From: Glaciibacter superstes DSM 21135
GTDB taxonomy: Bacteria; Actinomycetota; Actinomycetes; Actinomycetales; Microbacteriaceae
DNA: 53,191 bases
Assembly (NCBI RefSeq): GCF_000421145.1
Contig: NZ_ATWH01000019.1
Span: forward strand, 1 to 53,191
Direction of reading: 5' to 3'
Part shown: positions 43,664 through 51,293 of the stretch, one piece after another
Numbering within the stretch: the stretch's first letter is position 1
Layout of the letters: each line of letters opens with the position of its first letter
Notes under the pieces: model-generated
The model's database searches: none
What the model was told of the DNA's origin: nothing
Seen by the model: only the letters and a program-made list of their open reading frames with translations
Position numbers and translations under genes: made by a program

Positions 43664-44602
43664 TTACGGCTTGTACTCCGCCTGGAACATGTTGTCTTCG
43701 AGTCCGTACTTCTCGAGGATCTTGTCGATGACGCCGTGGCCGCGCAGCTCAGCCAACGCTCGGGAATAGGCGGCATTGAGCGTGCAGTCCTCTTTCCGGA
43801 CCCCATAGCGCGCGTAATTCGCCAAGAGTTCAGCCGGCGGGGAATCGGCAGCCTGCAGAATGACCAGACCGGAGTCTGGATGCGCCAGAATGTACTCCGC
43901 TTCCTTCGGGGAGTCATCGACGACGACATCCTGGCGACCTGCAGCGAGGGCCGCAAACTCTGAATTGGCATCCTGATACGGCGTGATGTTCGCCTCGATG
44001 CTCTCAAGGTACGTCTGCGATTGCGATCCATTGACAACGGCGACCGTGACATCATCGCGCGTCAGATCCTTCCACGACGTGATGTTCTTCGGGTTTCCCT
44101 CCTGAACCATCAAGGACGATCCGTACCACCAGGCGGGTGACGTGAACGCAATGTTCTTGAGCCGATCGGGAGTCTCGTGGATGTTTCCGGTGATGACATC
44201 AATTCGCTCGGAATCCAGCGCGGGAATCATTCCTTCCCATTGGAGCGTCACCGTCTCGTACTTCTCGATGCCCGCGTACGCGAGCACCGCCATGTTGATC
44301 TCCCAATCGAGCCCTGCCGGCTCTCCTGTCTTCGAATCAATGAACTCGTATGGAGCCGCTGTGTAGATGCCGAGCTTGATGCCATCGGTCACCGCCTTCG
44401 CGTAGGAGTCGTCAGTGCAAGCGAGATTCGGGACCGAGCCTTCGGGCGGCTCCCAGCCAATATCAGCGAGGTACTGCGAGTTCGGAATCGTCTCGACGGA
44501 CGCCCCCGAACTCTCTTGACTGGCACTACATCCGGCCATGAGCATGGCGAACGCACTGGCGCCGGCCAACACTGTTAACGATTTATGCGCGTGGAATGAC
44601 AT
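43664..44602 (-). CDS. Amino-acid ABC transporter substrate-binding lipoprotein
   Basis: The signal peptide ends in the lipobox MAGCSA. The mature part is of bacterial extracellular solute-binding family 3: KLGIYTAAPYEFIDSKTGEP (broken near its PYEF core), GLDWEINMAV, DVITGNIHETPDR and YGVRKEDCTLN. GAAGGAGA precedes the ATG at 44602. It is the first gene of the minus-strand cluster 3 operon and is divergent from the GntR gene. Its ligand is probably an amino-acid derivative, consistent with the D-aminoacylase. Confidence 0.88.
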   Translation of the reverse strand: MSFHAHKSLTVLAGASAFAMLMAGCSASQESSGASVETIPNSQYLADIGWEPPEGSVPNLACTDDSYAKAVTDGIKLGIYTAAPYEFIDSKTGEPAGLDWEINMAVLAYAGIEKYETVTLQWEGMIPALDSERIDVITGNIHETPDRLKNIAFTSPAWWYGSSLMVQEGNPKNITSWKDLTRDDVTVAVVNGSQSQTYLESIEANITPYQDANSEFAALAAGRQDVVVDDSPKEAEYILAHPDSGLVILQAADSPPAELLANYARYGVRKEDCTLNAAYSRALAELRGHGVIDKILEKYGLEDNMFQAEYKP

Positions 44603-44694
44603 CGATTCTCCTTCGAACGAGCCTGTGAGCGAGCACTCAAGCCGCAGTGCGAGATCGATGCACCGCGTCCTCTTTGGCCCAACTGTTACAGATA

Positions 44695-44721
44695 ATCGAT
44701 AATCTGTCAACGATTATCGAT
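44695..44721. promoter_or_regulatory. GntR-type operator in the divergent promoter
   Basis: ATCGATAATC (44695-44704) and GATTATCGAT (44712-44721) are perfect inverted arms separated by seven bases. They lie between the importer operon and the FCD-type GntR gene. This is a strong candidate operator for that regulator. Confidence 0.7.
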
Positions 44722-44769
44722 GAAGCGATGCTACGCTCAGTTCGTAGCTTCGATCAGAAAGCAGTCGAG

Positions 44770-45519
44770 ATGACAACACGAGGGAAGGCGCACCAGGCGC
44801 TGACGCATGCACCCACCACGGCGTGGACCCCGGGCTCAAAGCGTCCGCCACATGCTTCCCTGGGGCAATCCATAGCAAATTCCTTACGCGAGGCCATTGT
44901 GAGTGGTTCGCTCCTGCCTGGGCAGCAACTCAAACAGGACATGATCAGTTCCGATTTCAATGTAAGCCCCGCACCGGTGCGCGAGGCCTTGCGTCAGCTC
45001 GAGAGCGACGGACTGGTTGAACATTTTCCCAACCGCGGAGTGTTCGTGGCCGACATCAAAGAAGATGAGGCCTTGAGGTTGCTTCTCCCGATCCGTCTTC
45101 TGCTGGAGAGCTACGCGCTGCAGCAGATCGCCGGACAAGTCGACGAAGATCTCCTCGCGCAGTTGCAGATTCAGATCGAGATCATGCAGAACGCTGCCGA
45201 CGATGGCGATGTCGCGCGCATCAATGCTGCAGATGCCCGTTTCCATGAGTTGGCAGTTGAGGCATCAGGGTCGACCCATGCCATCCAGCTATGGCACAGC
45301 ATTGCACCACGTATACGCCTGCAGTTTTCTCGCTTGACGCCGAGACAGGCTGACCTTCACCACGTCGCCGAGGAGCACGAGGAGCTCTTGGCCGTTCTAC
45401 GAACCGGGGACACCGTGAGACTCGACGCAGTCCTCGAAGAGCATATTGTCGGCATATCGGCCCGCCTCATGGGCCAAGAAGCGCGGTCCACCGAGGATGA
45501 CACGATTCTGAGCGCATGA
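44770..45519 (+). CDS. GntR-family regulator, FCD subfamily
   Basis: A winged HTH (SLGQSIANSLREAIVSGSLL, then SPAPVREALRQLESDGLV) is followed by an FCD helical domain with metal-ligand residues in NAADARFHELA, EEHEELL and EEHIVGI. I chose the ATG at 44770 rather than the frame start at 44647, because the longer version would read through the operator. It overlaps the next gene by ATGA (45516-45519). It probably controls cluster 3 in response to a small acid. Confidence 0.83.
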   Translation: MTTRGKAHQALTHAPTTAWTPGSKRPPHASLGQSIANSLREAIVSGSLLPGQQLKQDMISSDFNVSPAPVREALRQLESDGLVEHFPNRGVFVADIKEDEALRLLLPIRLLLESYALQQIAGQVDEDLLAQLQIQIEIMQNAADDGDVARINAADARFHELAVEASGSTHAIQLWHSIAPRIRLQFSRLTPRQADLHHVAEEHEELLAVLRTGDTVRLDAVLEEHIVGISARLMGQEARSTEDDTILSA

Positions 45520-46697
45520 AGATTGAATCGGTGGATCTGTTCTACCTGGCGATGCCGGAGGTCCGCGATATCGGGGACGGCAGCCAGGACATGCTCCTTG
45601 TGCGCGTGCGCACGGCGGATTACACGGGTTGGGGCGAATGCGAGGCGTCCCCCCTCACGTCCATTGCCAGTTTCGTTTGCCCGATGTCACACAGCGCCTG
45701 TCACCCGGTCCATTACTCGGTCATAGGACAAGACATTGAGAAGCCAGACGATATCGCCCGGATCACAGCGAATGTGCGCGCTAATAGTCTGGACCTCCTC
45801 CAGTCGGACCACACCCTCTCGGGAATCGAAATGGCGTTATGGGACCTACTCGGGAAACGCTTCGAGCAACCGGTGTACAACCTGCTCGGGTTTCGCCACG
45901 CAGAATTGAAGTCGCCGTATGCGTCGGTGCTATTCGGCGATACGCCGGATGACACGCTCCGAAAGGCCAGCGACATCCGCCGACAGGGTTTCACTGCGCT
46001 CAAATTCGGATGGGGACCGTTTGGCAGGTCGACCCTTGCGGATGATGCAGATCAGTTGCACGCGGCACGGGAAGGCGTCGGAGACGACGGAGTCCTTCTC
46101 GTCGATGCGGGAACCGCATGGGTCGATGATGTCGAAGCAGCTGCACTCAGGCTGCCCGCTCTGGAAGATGCGAGGGTGCTCTTCCTTGAGGAACCTTTCG
46201 TCGCCGGAGCTCTTCGCTCGTATCGGGAACTTGCGGCGCGATGCAACGGCCTCCGGATCGCCGGCGGCGAAGGCTCGCATAATGCCTACGTCGCGGAGCA
46301 TTTCATTGACCACTCGGGCGCTGGATACGTGCAGATCGACACAGGTCGCATCGGCGGCATTGGGGATGCCAAGCGCGTGGCGGACTACGCGAGGAAAAGG
46401 AATGTGCAGTTCGTGAACCACACATTCACCTCCCATCTCGCCCTCAGTGCGTCCCTCCAACCGTTCGCGGGCGTCGCCAGCGATTGGCTCTGCGAGTATC
46501 CGACCGAACCGGCACCTTTGGCTGTGGCTCTCACCCGTGACCGGGTGGCCGTCGACCGAAATGGCTTCGTTGCCCCACCGGAGGCGCCGGGGCTCGGCAT
46601 GGAACTCAACCTCAAGGCCATTCTGAAATATGTACAGGATGTCGAAATCACCGTGAACGGTAAAACGCTGTACAGCACGCCCGAACTCGTTCAGTGA
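45516..46697 (+). CDS. Enolase-superfamily enzyme, mandelate racemase subgroup (2)
   Basis: A 393-residue paralogue of the enzyme at 39191-40327: ALKFGWGPFGR (Lys), LLVDAGTAW (Asp), FLEEPF (Glu), AGGEGSH (Glu) and the His-rich VNHTFTSH. Its capping domain contains an insertion around FVCPMSHSACHPVHY, near the active-site loop. It is translated together with the GntR regulator. Acid-sugar dehydration or racemisation is the likely chemistry; the substrate is unknown. GIY-YIG copy C begins about 14 bases after its stop. Confidence 0.82.
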   Translation: MKIESVDLFYLAMPEVRDIGDGSQDMLLVRVRTADYTGWGECEASPLTSIASFVCPMSHSACHPVHYSVIGQDIEKPDDIARITANVRANSLDLLQSDHTLSGIEMALWDLLGKRFEQPVYNLLGFRHAELKSPYASVLFGDTPDDTLRKASDIRRQGFTALKFGWGPFGRSTLADDADQLHAAREGVGDDGVLLVDAGTAWVDDVEAAALRLPALEDARVLFLEEPFVAGALRSYRELAARCNGLRIAGGEGSHNAYVAEHFIDHSGAGYVQIDTGRIGGIGDAKRVADYARKRNVQFVNHTFTSHLALSASLQPFAGVASDWLCEYPTEPAPLAVALTRDRVAVDRNGFVAPPEAPGLGMELNLKAILKYVQDVEITVNGKTLYSTPELVQ

Positions 46698-46710
46698 ACA
46701 CGGAATCCGC

Positions 46711-47198
46711 CGGTCTTCGTCCTTCGAGGATCTGGCGACAGCGGATGTTCCTGCCGAGCCGGGCGTATACGTCGTGCTTCGTGCTTCGTGCTTCGTGCGG
46801 ACGATGAGCCGCCGGTGTTCTTGGAGCACAGCCCTGCCGGGTGGTTCAAGGAGCGGAATCCGTCGGTGACGGCGGCGCAGCTTGCTGACGCGTGGATCGA
46901 TGCCGCATCCGTTCTCTACATCGGTAAAGCCGGTGCGGGACTGTCGGGCCGGCGCGGCCTGAAGAAGCGGCTGGCCGAGTATCGGCGTCATGGGTCCGGG
47001 GAGAAGATCGGGCACTGGGGTGGGCGTTACGTCTGGCAGCTCGCCGGTGGCGGGGAGTTGCTCGTCGCCTGGAAGGAGACGCCCGGTCTCGACCCTGAGA
47101 CGGTCGACGCCGAGTTGATCGGCGACTTCATGTGGAGGTACGGCGCACGCCCCTTCGCCAACCGCAAGATCGGCAAGGCCGCGATCGAGGTGGAGTGA
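46711..47198 (+). pseudogene. GIY-YIG-like gene, frameshifted and 5'-truncated copy C
   Basis: Similarity to copies A and D starts near 46711 and continues to the stop. Two additional heptamers at 46772-46799 add 14 bases and shift the frame just after [12 protein letters not shown] at 46788 opens the remaining frame (136 residues), which retains [23 protein letters not shown] and FANRKIG but not GVY. Loss or gain of heptamers could restore the frame, so the copy may be reversibly off. Confidence 0.78.
46772..46799. repeat. Heptamer repeat TCGTGCT in GIY-YIG copy C
   Basis: Three units TCGTGCT (46772-46792) are followed by TCGTGCG (46793-46799). Intact copies A and D carry one TCGTGCT plus TCGTGCG. 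Seven-base units change the reading frame at each gain or loss. Confidence 0.85.
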
Positions 47199-47223
47199 GC
47201 GAGCTCTTAGTACCGCATGAGCA

Positions 47224-48210
47224 CTACAGCAACTCGTTCGTCCGGACGATCGTTTTCACGCAGTCTTCAAAACTCGGCTTCTTCGAGCCGTACACAAGAT
47301 CCAGCGCTGACTGATAAGCGACATTGAGCCGCTCATTTGCTCTACTCCCCTTGCTGAAAATCGCACCCCCTCCGAATCCACCGGCAGGGCGAGGCGCACA
47401 AGCAAATCCAGCGGCGTGGCTTTGCTCTTGAATATCGCGACAAAGTCGATCAACTCCAGATCGCCCAAGTTCATTGAGCGTCTTGGCTACTCCCGCGTCG
47501 TTCAAGAGTTGATGGATGTCGTACAAATGACGACCATGTCTGTCCAACGCTTCAGCGTCCCCGCTCTCAAACGCAACGCTGAAGGTATTGAGTAGGGTCA
47601 GCTTCTCAAGGAGAGTGCGCTCCGGCGATAAGACGGTAACCCGCACGGCAGCGAACTCATCCCACGCGTCAGGGGTTTCATCGAGCGTCTCGATTGCGTG
47701 GCGGGCGACCATCGAACGCACGTCATGGTCGCTGGTCGGAAAAGTTCCGCCACGAGTGCCCATCTCAAGGTACACACCAGCCGATATTGCAGTTGACGAC
47801 TTCAGGATTGGATAGAAATAACGAGTACTCCGGCTCACGCCTCTCGTTTGCGAGTCTGAAGGAGCGTGCTCAATAGATAGGCCGAGGTGTTCGCGCACCG
47901 CCGAGGACACGCCTTTCAGAACCCGCTCTCGTCTCGACTCGCCTGTCGAGTCAGGAAAGCCGAAGAGCAGATCGACGTCTTCCGAAAACCGTTCAATCAG
48001 TTCGTAAACACGACTAAGACTGGTGCCGCCTTTGAAGATGAGCGTCGCACCCGCGGCTTCCGAAGACGATTCAATGTACACAGTGGCGGCCCTGAGCGAT
48101 TCGATCACCCAGAAATCCTTCTCCACGAACGCAGGGTCGATCTCCAAAGCCGCGGCCGTCGCGTCGACAAGAGTCTCGAATGCAATCGAATCATCTCGAA
48201 GTCGGCCCAT
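47224..48210 (-). CDS. abiEii: AbiEii-type nucleotidyltransferase toxin
   Basis: A 328-residue member of the AbiEii/AbiGii toxin family. The nucleotidyltransferase core shows GGTSLSRVYE (61-70), RFSEDVDLL with the metal Asp pair (D78, D80), and a downstream Lys in LEKLTLLN. Such toxins act in type IV toxin-antitoxin or abortive-infection systems by modifying cellular targets with nucleotides. It starts four bases after the antitoxin stop and forms a two-gene operon. GIY-YIG copy C lies immediately downstream, convergent. Confidence 0.85.
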   Translation of the reverse strand: MGRLRDDSIAFETLVDATAAALEIDPAFVEKDFWVIESLRAATVYIESSSEAAGATLIFKGGTSLSRVYELIERFSEDVDLLFGFPDSTGESRRERVLKGVSSAVREHLGLSIEHAPSDSQTRGVSRSTRYFYPILKSSTAISAGVYLEMGTRGGTFPTSDHDVRSMVARHAIETLDETPDAWDEFAAVRVTVLSPERTLLEKLTLLNTFSVAFESGDAEALDRHGRHLYDIHQLLNDAGVAKTLNELGRSGVDRLCRDIQEQSHAAGFACAPRPAGGFGGGAIFSKGSRANERLNVAYQSALDLVYGSKKPSFEDCVKTIVRTNELL

Positions 48211-48214
48211 GCCG

Positions 48215-48820
48215 TTATCGCTCTTGCGAGAGTTCGACAGCTAGTCGATCGAAGTTGTCTCGCGCACTTCGGGATCCCTCACCGGTGATGGCAGCCGTCA
48301 GCCGTTCCAGGTCAATCTCGCGACTCCGAATCAATGCCCTCGCCGACGGCACCAGCGCTTCCCAACCGCTTTCGACCAACGTCGAGGGGTCTCTGAGTAC
48401 TTCGAGCAGCGCGATCTCGGTTTCGTTGAGATCACGACGCGCCATATTATTTCGCCGGTGAATCCGCACATCCGAGATCGGCTCTGGAACAGGGCCGGCA
48501 ACAGCAACATGCAGGTGAGCTGGAACCTGCGTCGTGAGGCCGAGTCGACGTGCCGCTGAATACCCGGCCGGTCCGACGCCGACCGTACCGAGCACCTCTC
48601 GGGCTATCTCCTCAGTTGAGGGCCGCGTCATGCCATAACGCCCTTTGGCGCCTTTGTAGTAGAGGCCCTTTCGCACTCGTAATAGTTCACCTTTGCGGGC
48701 TGCCAGAGAAAGTGCGCTGCGAACGGAGCTGCTGGAACCCGGCAGTGCACTCGGACGAACAAACGAGCGAGGCGCAAGAGAGCGTAGTCGTGCGCCTGGT
48801 GCCTCCGTGACGTCGTCCAT
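48215..48820 (-). CDS. abiEi: AbiEi-type antitoxin
   Basis: A 201-residue protein with an N-terminal winged-HTH-like segment (SVRSALSLAARKGELLRVRKGLYY, broken by its basic turn) and a helical C-terminal half (YSAARRLGLTTQVPAHLHVAV). This is the two-domain layout of AbiEi antitoxins, which repress their operon and neutralise AbiEii. The ATG at 48820 lies eight bases after a good -10 box, so the leader is nearly absent. The toxin gene follows directly. Confidence 0.82.
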   Translation of the reverse strand: MDDVTEAPGARLRSLAPRSFVRPSALPGSSSSVRSALSLAARKGELLRVRKGLYYKGAKGRYGMTRPSTEEIAREVLGTVGVGPAGYSAARRLGLTTQVPAHLHVAVAGPVPEPISDVRIHRRNNMARRDLNETEIALLEVLRDPSTLVESGWEALVPSARALIRSREIDLERLTAAITGEGSRSARDNFDRLAVELSQER

Positions 48821-48828
48821 AACACAAA

Positions 48829-48857
48829 ATCGTACAGGGATTGTTGCACAAATACAA
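48829..48857 (-). promoter_or_regulatory. abiE promoter
   Basis: On the minus strand TTGTAT (48857-48852) and TACGAT (48834-48829) are separated by 17 bp, with the -10 ending eight bases before the abiEi ATG. No ribosome-binding site fits in the gap, suggesting a leaderless or near-leaderless mRNA. Confidence 0.55.
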
Positions 48858-48949
48858 CGCTGAACGAGCCTTCCGTAATGGGTACGTACGAGGCGCTAGC
48901 CGCCCAGCAGCGCCGCGAGTCCCGCCTCAGGGTCGGCCGCCACGACCAA

Positions 48950-49055
48950 TCAGCGCGGGTTGCGCCGGCGCTGGACCTGCTCGATGACCTGCCGCGCCAA
49001 GAGCATGTATTCCGAGCGCTGTTCATTGAGTACCACCGAGTCGACTCCATTCGGA
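48950..49055 (-). pseudogene. C-terminal tail of a lost partner of the XRE gene (tail copy T2)
   Basis: Directly after the XRE stop the minus strand reads VDSVVLNEQRSEYMLLARQ then VIEQVQRRRNPR and a stop. Only these final codons of a downstream gene survive; similar tails are at 30952-31045 and 52005-52072. The position right after an XRE antitoxin-like gene suggests a deleted toxin; the family is not recognised. Confidence 0.55.
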
Positions 49056-49634
49056 TCACGCACGGCTCAGGCTGCGTTCGTCAATGTAAATATTGAGGCG
49101 CTTCAGGAAGGTCGGAGTCTCGTTTCGAGCACGCTCGCGAAGTGCCGGATACTTGGAGATGAACCACGGTTCGGGCAGCTTCCGCGTCGTCGTCCACGCG
49201 GGCGAGAGCCCGGCGGGCATCGCTTGCCGATACATGGCACGAAAGAACTGGTCCCATCGTTCGTCCGGGAGCCGAGGCGGAGGAGACTCCAATTCCTCAC
49301 GCGTAATCTCCCCCGGGTTCGACCTGATCGCATCCGTTGCCTCGGTAATCAGCCGAAGCGCAAAAGTCTCGTCGCCGTTGTCGATGGCCTGCGAGAGGGA
49401 CGATGCAAGCCGCGCGGGTGCGAATCGGGAGAGCGGCGATCGGCTGGTTGAGGAGATGAGGAGTTCCTCCCCCAGGGCGGCGAGAGCAGTGCTCAGGGTT
49501 TGCAACTTGATCGTGCCCTCACGCTCAGAGCGTTCCATCTGGGAGATCGCCCCGGGGGTCACTCCGAGGCGTTCAGCGAGCTCATTCACCGAAATGCGCT
49601 GCGCCTTGCGCCCCGAACGGATCAGTTGACTCAT
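49056..49634 (-). CDS. XRE-family HTH protein, probable orphan antitoxin
   Basis: A 192-residue protein with an N-terminal Cro/CI-type HTH (SVNELAERLGVTPGAISQMERS) and a C-terminal region of unknown fold (ITEATDAIRSNPG, LPDERWDQFFRAMYRQA). The HTH lies at residues about 14-35. The ATG at 49634 is six bases after TAAAAT and overlaps no ribosome-binding site, so it looks leaderless. A dyad overlaps the -10 box, suggesting autorepression. Its expected downstream partner survives only as a tail (48950-49055). Confidence 0.8.
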   Translation of the reverse strand: MSQLIRSGRKAQRISVNELAERLGVTPGAISQMERSEREGTIKLQTLSTALAALGEELLISSTSRSPLSRFAPARLASSLSQAIDNGDETFALRLITEATDAIRSNPGEITREELESPPPRLPDERWDQFFRAMYRQAMPAGLSPAWTTTRKLPEPWFISKYPALRERARNETPTFLKRLNIYIDERSLSRA

Positions 49635-49640
49635 GATGCA

Positions 49641-49669
49641 ATTTTAGCTGTAGCTAAAATATTCGTCAA
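49641..49669 (-). promoter_or_regulatory. XRE gene promoter and operator
   Basis: On the minus strand TTGACG (49669-49664), 17 bp, TAAAAT (49646-49641) and six bases lead to the ATG. A 20-bp dyad with arms ATTTTAGCT and AGCTAAAAT (49641-49660) covers the -10 and spacer. Promoter quality and symmetry are both high. Confidence 0.78.
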
Positions 49670-49696
49670 GGCTTTGACTGCCTGGATGCCGTCCAG

Positions 49697-49733
49697 CACC
49701 TCACCGAAGCTGCAGGGCCCCGCATCGTGACGG
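49697..49733 (-). pseudogene. Short remnant of the class III aminotransferase 3' end
   Basis: The segment shares CTCACCGAAG-type and CCCCGCATCGTGACGGCTGA sequence with 14347-14390 and 2503-2550. It has no coding capacity and precedes the Phd/RelE locus. Confidence 0.5.
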
Positions 49734-49918
49734 CTGACCCGCTCCGGCGAACTATGACGGCGCGCGGTGTGCGTATGGGCGACGGATCCAAGTAACTGGG
49801 TAACGCACGCAATTCGCCAGAAGCTCCACGTGCCCCGCAACGGCGTCAGCCGACAGGAAAGACTGCGTTCGTCAGATGACGTGGCCGCATGGACCGCAAC
49901 GAGGGCACTCGTCGGTTA

Positions 49919-49953
49919 TGTACATTCACAGTACTGGGATGTACAATTCGTCC
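49919..49953 (+). promoter_or_regulatory. Phd/YefM-type operator and leaderless promoter
   Basis: TGTACA occurs at 49919-49924 and 49940-49945, 21 bp apart. The first coincides with a possible -35 box; 17 bp later TACAAT (49942-49947) is the -10, overlapping the second site. Six bases separate it from the ATG at 49954. TGTACA is the known core of the E. coli YefM operator. Confidence 0.68.
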
Positions 49954-50202
49954 ATGTCCATCGTCAGCGTCGCGGACGCACGCAAACACCTTTCCGATGT
50001 CATCGCTCGTTCGAAGAACGAAGCGGTATTCATCCAGCGCCGCGGTCAGCGGGCCGCGGTGGTCGTTAGTCCCGAGCAGTACGAGCGGATGCTCGAGGCG
50101 CTCGAAGACGCCGAAGATGTCGCCGCGTTCGACGAAGCGATGGCAGAGGAAGGGCCCAACATCCCCTGGGCTCAGGTGAAGGCCGATCTGGGCTGGACAT
50201 GA
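49954..50202 (+). CDS. Phd/YefM-family antitoxin
   Basis: An 82-residue protein beginning MSIVSVADARKHLSDVI, the Phd/YefM DNA-binding start, with RRGQRAAVVVSPEQYERML as the core and an acidic tail (EDVAAFDEAMAEEG) that would cover the toxin. Earlier in-frame ATGs at 49876 and 49939 exist, but they would place the operator inside the gene, so I chose 49954. It overlaps the toxin gene by ATGA (50199-50202). It neutralises the RelE/ParE toxin and should repress its own promoter. Confidence 0.88.
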   Translation: MSIVSVADARKHLSDVIARSKNEAVFIQRRGQRAAVVVSPEQYERMLEALEDAEDVAAFDEAMAEEGPNIPWAQVKADLGWT

Positions 50203-50456
50203 CCTACCAGGTCGAGCTGCGCCCTGCGGCAGTTCGCGCATTGAAGCGAATTGATCATCAGGATCGCGACCGTATTCGTGGTGCGATCGCGCTCCTCGGC
50301 GAGGATCCACGGCCGCCAGGGGCGAAAGCGCTCCAGGGGCGTCCAGGCCTCCGAGTTCGAATCGGGGACTACCGCATCATTTACACCGTCGACGACAACA
50401 TCCTCATCGTCGCAGTGATTACTCTGGGGCACCGCCGAGACGTCTACGACCGCTGA
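50199..50456 (+). CDS. RelE/ParE-family toxin
   Basis: An 85-residue protein with the fold's sequence pattern: [17 protein letters not shown] at the start, [30 protein letters not shown] and the terminal GHRRDVYDR. RelE-group members cleave mRNA at the ribosome through basic residues such as the Arg in RIGDYRIIY and the final Arg/Tyr. The antitoxin gene overlaps its start, the normal order for this system. It appears complete. Confidence 0.9.
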   Translation: MTYQVELRPAAVRALKRIDHQDRDRIRGAIALLGEDPRPPGAKALQGRPGLRVRIGDYRIIYTVDDNILIVAVITLGHRRDVYDR

Positions 50457-50554
50457 GTGCTCGCAGACGGATCCGATCAGGCACGGGTCAGACTGCGTCC
50501 GTCAATCACAACATCCGGCGTCAACCAGACGCCGACCGCGAATGCCTCGCATGG

Positions 50555-50642
50555 GCCCCTGTTAGCCGGCAAACGGCGGCGGCAGGCTGCGAGCCAGCGG
50601 GGAGCCTCTCGCGAGAAGTCGTGATGAAGTGCGTCGTGAGAT
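50555..50642 (-). pseudogene. Remnant of the SMP-30 gene 3' end
   Basis: The segment resembles 15090-15150 (GGCTGCGA, CTCTCGCGAG, GTCGTGATGAAG). It ends about 20 bases before GIY-YIG copy D, repeating the SMP-30-next-to-GIY-YIG arrangement seen at 32.7 kb. Confidence 0.55.
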
Positions 50643-50665
50643 TTGTGCCCACTGAAACGAGGGCG

Positions 50666-51199
50666 ATGGTCCAGACTGAGGCCATGGAATGGACACGAAG
50701 CGGGCTCATCGAAGTAGGATTCACTGGGTTTGTGCCGTTCAAGGATCTGGCGGCAGCGGATGTTCCTGCTGGACCGGGGGTTTACGTCGTGCTTCGTGCG
50801 AACGATGAACCGCCGGTGTTCTTGGAGCACAGCCCGGCCGGATGGTTCAAAGAGCGGAATCCGTCGGTGACGGCGACGCAACTTGCCGACGCCTGGATCG
50901 ACGCCGCATCCGTTCTCTACATCGGTAAAGCCGGTGCCGGAATCTCAGGCCGGCGCGGCCTGAAGAAACGGCTGACCGAGTATCGGCGTCATGGGTCCGG
51001 GGAAAAGATCGGGCACTGGGGCGGGCGTTACGTCTGGCAGCTGGCCGGTGGCGGCGACCTGCTCGTCGCCTGGAAGGAGACGCCAGGCGTCGACCCTGAG
51101 ACGGTCGAGGCCGATTTGATCGGCGACTTCATGTGGAAGTACGGCGCACGCCCTTTCGCCAACCGCACGATCGGCAAGGCCGCCATCGAGGTGGAGTGA
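50666..51199 (+). CDS. GIY-YIG-like protein, intact copy D
   Basis: A 177-residue protein almost the same as copy A, with about ten substitutions by eye. It keeps GVY (38-40), YIG (85-87), the Arg of GLKKRL, the Glu of ADLIGDF and the Asn of FANRTIG, so the predicted active site is whole. GAGGG lies just before the ATG at 50666; a second ATG at 50684 is possible. Its left boundary of identity with copy A is at GGGCGATGG and its right boundary is the stop codon. Confidence 0.75.
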   Translation: MVQTEAMEWTRSGLIEVGFTGFVPFKDLAAADVPAGPGVYVVLRANDEPPVFLEHSPAGWFKERNPSVTATQLADAWIDAASVLYIGKAGAGISGRRGLKKRLTEYRRHGSGEKIGHWGGRYVWQLAGGGDLLVAWKETPGVDPETVEADLIGDFMWKYGARPFANRTIGKAAIEVE

Positions 51200-51293
51200 C
51201 CTGTTGCTCCACCCAAAGACCAATCCTCTACGAACGCATGATGGGAATGGGGTGTCGTGAGCTCGACCAAACTACAGTTTGGTCGGGCGCAGT

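Noticed and set aside
45930..47015. A 361-codon minus-strand frame across the enolase-like gene and GIY-YIG copy C
   Set aside because: It runs opposite two recognisable plus-strand sequences and its product resembles no protein; similar antisense frames occur over every GIY-YIG copy because of base composition.
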